Part shown: piece after piece, positions 61,301-64,000 of the stretch
Layout: every line of letters starts with the position of its first letter
Position numbering within the stretch: the stretch's first letter is position 1
Assembly: GCA_017792445.1 (NCBI GenBank)
Contig: CP051232.1
Location: 1,798,001-1,862,000 of the forward strand
Source of the DNA: Maritimibacter sp.
GTDB taxonomy: Bacteria; Pseudomonadota; Alphaproteobacteria; Rhodobacterales; Rhodobacteraceae
Direction: 5' to 3'
Length of the DNA: 64,000 nucleotides
Translations under genes and position numbers: made by a program
Notes under the pieces: generated by a model
Database searches by the model: none
Told to the model about the DNA's origin: nothing
What the model saw: the letters and a program-made list of their open reading frames with translations, nothing else

Positions 61301-61334
61301 GGCAAAGAAAAGCCCGCCCCGATGTGGGGCGGGC
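61301..61334 (-). terminator. Hairpin terminator between semialdehyde dehydrogenase and kdgD
   Basis: GCCCGCCCC pairs with GGGGCGGGC over a five-base loop; on the minus strand it is followed by TTTTCTTTGC. It lies 10 bases after the dehydrogenase stop and 35 bases before kdgD. It may reduce kdgD expression rather than stop it. Confidence 0.75.
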
Positions 61335-61344
61335 CGGTAAAGGC

Positions 61345-62853
61345 TTACTTCAGGTCGCCGGGCAGCAGGTCGTCAGGCATGTTCTGGTAACAGACCGGAC
61401 GCAGGAACCGGCGGATCGACAGGGTGCCGACCGAGGTGGCGCCGAAGTTGGTCGAGGCCGGGAAAGGCCCGCCGTGGACCATCGCGTCGCAGACTTCCAC
61501 GCCGGTCGGGAAACCGTTGACCAGAATGCGGCCCGCCTTGCGTTCCAGCACCGGCATCAGGCGCGCGCCCAGCGCGGTGTCGCCATCGTCCATGTGCAGG
61601 GTCGCGGTCAGCTGACCCTCGAACCCGCGTGCCAGCTTTTCCATGTCGTCCGGGCCATCGACGCGGACGACCAGACCAAGCGGGCCGAAGACTTCTTCGC
61701 CCAAAGCGTGATCCTGCAGGTAGGCGTCGACGCGGGTCTGGTACAGGTTCGGGCTGGCGTTGCGGCCTTCGCTGTCGGTGACCAGCACCGGTTCCACCGC
61801 ATTGCGGCCGTCGAAGCGCGACTTGCCGTTGCGATAGGCGTCGGCGATGCCGTCGGTCAGCATGCACTGGGTTGCGACACCCTTCAAAGCCTCGGCCGCC
61901 GCGGTGACAAAGGCGTCACCCTCGGGGCCTTCCTGAACCACGGCGATGCCGGGGTTGGTGCAGAACTGGCCCGCGCCCATGGTCAGCGACCCGGCCCAGC
62001 CTTCGCCGATGGCCTTGCCACGCGACTTCACGGCCTCGGGCAGGATGAACATCGGGTTGACCGAGCCCAGCTCGCCGAAGAACGGGATCGGGTCCGGGCG
62101 CTGGGCGCACAGGTCGAACAGCGCCCGGCCACCGCCAAGCGAGCCGGTGAAGCCGACGGCGCGGATCAGCGGGTGCTGTACCAGCGTGGTGCCCACGTCG
62201 CGCTTGCCGCCCTGGATCAGGCTGAAGACGCCGGGATGCAGGCCGCAGGACTTGATCGCGGCGTCGATGGCCTGCGCCACGATCTCGCCGGTACCGGGGT
62301 GGGCCGAGTGGCCTTTCACGACGACGGGGCAACCGGCGGCCAGCGCGGCGGCGGTGTCGCCCCCGGCGGTCGAGAAGGCCAGCGGGAAGTTCGAAGCGCC
62401 GAAAACGGCGACCGGGCCAATCGGGCGCTGCACCATTTTCAGGTCGGGACGCGGCAGCGGCTGACGGTCGGGCAGGGCCTCGTCATGGCGGCGGTCCAGA
62501 TAGTCGCCCTTCAGGATGTGGTCCGCGAACAGGCGCAGCTGGCCGGTGGTGCGGCCACGCTCGCCGTTCAGGCGGCCTTCGGGAAGGCCGGATTCCTCGA
62601 CGCCGATCTTGGTGATCGCTTCGGCACGGGCCTCGATCTCGTCCGCGATGGCGTTCAGGAACTTGGCGCGGGTCTCGCGCGTGGAATAGCCGTACTCCCA
62701 GAACGCCTCTTCCGCAGCTTCGCAGGCGGCGTTGACGTGGGCGGGGGTGCCGACCGAGAAGGTGTTCGCCTCGCCCGAAGAGGGCTCGCTGGTGAACGTC
62801 GCGTCGCCCATGACCCAGTCGCCGGCGATAAGGTGTTTTCCTGTCAGTGTCAT
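61345..62853 (-). CDS. Alpha-ketoglutarate semialdehyde dehydrogenase (2,5-dioxovalerate dehydrogenase)
   Basis: This 502-residue aldehyde dehydrogenase oxidises 2,5-dioxopentanoate to alpha-ketoglutarate with NAD(P). Catalytic residues are E261 (FFGELGSVNP) and C298 (GAGQFCTNPG); FGASNFPLAFSTAGGDTAAALAAGCPVVVK is the cofactor and substrate segment of the KGSADH subgroup. I chose the ATG at 62853 because AGGAG sits six bases upstream; an ATG two codons earlier touches that site. It is the shared last step for both dehydratases in this operon. Confidence 0.92.
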   Translation of the reverse strand: MTLTGKHLIAGDWVMGDATFTSEPSSGEANTFSVGTPAHVNAACEAAEEAFWEYGYSTRETRAKFLNAIADEIEARAEAITKIGVEESGLPEGRLNGERGRTTGQLRLFADHILKGDYLDRRHDEALPDRQPLPRPDLKMVQRPIGPVAVFGASNFPLAFSTAGGDTAAALAAGCPVVVKGHSAHPGTGEIVAQAIDAAIKSCGLHPGVFSLIQGGKRDVGTTLVQHPLIRAVGFTGSLGGGRALFDLCAQRPDPIPFFGELGSVNPMFILPEAVKSRGKAIGEGWAGSLTMGAGQFCTNPGIAVVQEGPEGDAFVTAAAEALKGVATQCMLTDGIADAYRNGKSRFDGRNAVEPVLVTDSEGRNASPNLYQTRVDAYLQDHALGEEVFGPLGLVVRVDGPDDMEKLARGFEGQLTATLHMDDGDTALGARLMPVLERKAGRILVNGFPTGVEVCDAMVHGGPFPASTNFGATSVGTLSIRRFLRPVCYQNMPDDLLPGDLK

Positions 62854-62862
62854 CGTCATCTC

Positions 62863-63969
62863 CTAAAGCAGATTGCGGCCGGCCAGATTGCGCATCAGCG
62901 CGGCCAGCCCGAAGGTCCATTCCGGGCATTCCGTGGAAAGCCGGACGGTGTTGGTAAGGGCGCCGAGGCCATCGCAGGCGATGGTCACACGGTCCCCGAT
63001 ATGGTGGGTGAAGCCCTGTCCGGGTTCGTCGCGATCCTCGGTCGGCGCGAACAGCGTGCCAAGGAACAACATGAAGCCGTCGGGATACTGGTGGTGCCGC
63101 CCAACCGTCTGTTTCACCAGGTCGGTCGGGTCGCGGCTGATCTTGGACATCAGCGAGTGGCCGTTCAGGACGAAACCGTCTTCGCCCTCGACCGTCAGGT
63201 CCAGTTCGGCGTTGCGTACGACGTCAAGGCTGAAGGTCTCGTCGAACAGCCGGATCATCGGCCCGATCGCGCAGGACGCGTTGTTGTCCTTTGCCTTGGA
63301 CAGCAGCAGGGCAGAGCGGCCTTCAACGTCGCGGAGGTTGACGTCGTTGCCCAGCGTCGCGCCAAGGATCTCGCCGCGCGAGTTCACGGCCAGCACGACC
63401 TCGGGCTCGGGGTTATTCCAGCTCGACATCGGGTGCAGGCCCACGTCCGCGCCGGTGCCGACCGAGGACAGCGTTTGCGCCTTGGAAAACACCTCGGCGT
63501 CCGGGCCGATGCCGACCTCAAGGTATTGCGACCACATGCCAAGCTCGATCAGCTCTTGCTTGACCTTGGCCGCCTTGGGCGAGCCGGCTTCGATCTGGTC
63601 GAGGCTGTCGCCGATGATCTCGGACACGCGCTTGCGAATCTCGGACGCCTTGTCGGGATCGCCCGCGGCCTGTTCCTCGATCACGCGTTCGACCATCGAC
63701 TGCGCGAAGGTCACGCCGCAGGCCTTGATCGCCTGCAGGTCGCAGGGCGCAAGCAGGGTCACGTCCCCCGGCGCGCCGACGTCGGTGCCGGTCGCACCGC
63801 GCACATAGGCGGCGGGGTCGGCCATCTCCATGATGTCGCGAACGGTCGGCGCTTCTTTCGACGTAATGTCGATCAGGCGACCGTCGCGCAGCGTGACCAC
63901 CGCCGGGCCGACGTCCAGCTGGACCCGGCCAAGCCAAAGGCCCCGCTGTTCTTTTTCATTCAGTTCCAT
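62863..63969 (-). CDS. FAH-family 2-keto-3-deoxy-sugar acid dehydratase (XylX-like)
   Basis: This 368-residue protein belongs to the fumarylacetoacetate hydrolase superfamily. It has the domain body from about residue 75 (LLAPCDLQAIKACGVTFAQSM), the metal-site region NPEPEVVLAVNSRGEILGATLGNDVNLRDVEG, and FLGTLFAPTEDRDEPGQGFTH. Family members such as XylX of Caulobacter remove water from 2-keto-3-deoxyxylonate to give ketoglutarate semialdehyde. The next gene oxidises that product, which supports this. GGAGG precedes the ATG at 63969. It may act on xylose, arabinose or a related acid; upstream genes are outside the window. Confidence 0.85.
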   Translation of the reverse strand: MELNEKEQRGLWLGRVQLDVGPAVVTLRDGRLIDITSKEAPTVRDIMEMADPAAYVRGATGTDVGAPGDVTLLAPCDLQAIKACGVTFAQSMVERVIEEQAAGDPDKASEIRKRVSEIIGDSLDQIEAGSPKAAKVKQELIELGMWSQYLEVGIGPDAEVFSKAQTLSSVGTGADVGLHPMSSWNNPEPEVVLAVNSRGEILGATLGNDVNLRDVEGRSALLLSKAKDNNASCAIGPMIRLFDETFSLDVVRNAELDLTVEGEDGFVLNGHSLMSKISRDPTDLVKQTVGRHHQYPDGFMLFLGTLFAPTEDRDEPGQGFTHHIGDRVTIACDGLGALTNTVRLSTECPEWTFGLAALMRNLAGRNLL

Positions 63970-64000
63970 TGCGTTCCTCCGCATTTCGGGCGGACCCTTT

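Noticed and set aside
1-64000. tRNA, rRNA, CRISPR, prophage or insertion sequence
   Set aside because: No cloverleaf-like segment, direct repeat array, integrase or transposase motif was found by reading both strands; a dedicated scan was not possible.

Overview
The window is a gene-dense, high-GC stretch of a chromosome, almost certainly from an alphaproteobacterium of the Rhodobacterales (Roseobacter group). The evidence is the mnmG-rsmG-parA-parB order with a canonical parS site inside rsmG, the comF-grxC-nitrilase-marR / ubiG / pip neighbourhood, a NavRosD/NavSp1-type bacterial sodium channel, and an oxidative Weimberg-type sugar acid operon. I see no phage, insertion sequence, CRISPR array, tRNA or rRNA. 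The longest gaps between genes are about 160 bases and look like promoter regions.

Layout. (1) 1-7.3 kb is housekeeping: tRNA modification and 16S methylation (mnmG, rsmG), chromosome segregation (parA, parB, parS), a convergent hemW-rdgB-rph operon, then hrcA-grpE. (2) 7.3-14.5 kb: mutS, malic enzyme maeB, and a translationally coupled class IV aminotransferase / sulfotransferase pair of unknown role, followed by a small secreted protein. (3) 14.5-22.4 kb: glycosyltransferase, argG, thioesterase, an orphan Hpt protein divergent from a receiver-PP2C phosphatase, two Nudix hydrolases, hslO (Hsp33) and cca. (4) 22.5-30.6 kb: a heterodimeric ABC exporter, an RNA m5U methyltransferase, a voltage-gated sodium channel, two L,D-transpeptidase-fold proteins, a CAP-domain lipoprotein and a 63-residue exported peptide. 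(5) 30.6-36.7 kb: hemH, a degenerate methyltransferase, comF, grxC, nitrilase, MarR, ubiG and prolyl aminopeptidase. (6) 36.8-42.3 kb: a complete peptide/nickel-type ABC importer. (7) 42.3-50.4 kb: a homogentisate catabolic operon (hmgA to a small DUF2783-like gene) with a divergent MarR regulator and a thiolase. (8) 50.4-58 kb: pbpC and a very large alpha-2-macroglobulin. (9) 58-64 kb: a hybrid histidine kinase and an operon for oxidative degradation of 2-keto-3-deoxy sugar acids to alpha-ketoglutarate.

How genes work together. ParA/ParB/parS drive origin segregation. HmgA and FahA open homogentisate and cleave fumarylacetoacetate. The isomerase expected between them (a zeta-class glutathione transferase) is absent from the operon, and a DinB-fold protein sits there instead. 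A flavin hydroxylase plus a small partner may feed homogentisate into the pathway. A perfect 20-bp palindrome in the hmgA promoter spacer is the likely operator for the divergent MarR protein. The FAH-family dehydratase, ketoglutarate semialdehyde dehydrogenase and KdgD form a sugar acid module ending at alpha-ketoglutarate. Alpha-2-macroglobulin and PbpC form the known periplasmic defence and repair pair.

The best candidates for undescribed biology are the aminotransferase/sulfotransferase pair, the DinB and degenerate metallo-beta-lactamase proteins in the homogentisate operon with its two tiny membrane proteins, and a short repeat family found only at convergent gene ends. All functional calls come from reading motifs; no database search was run.
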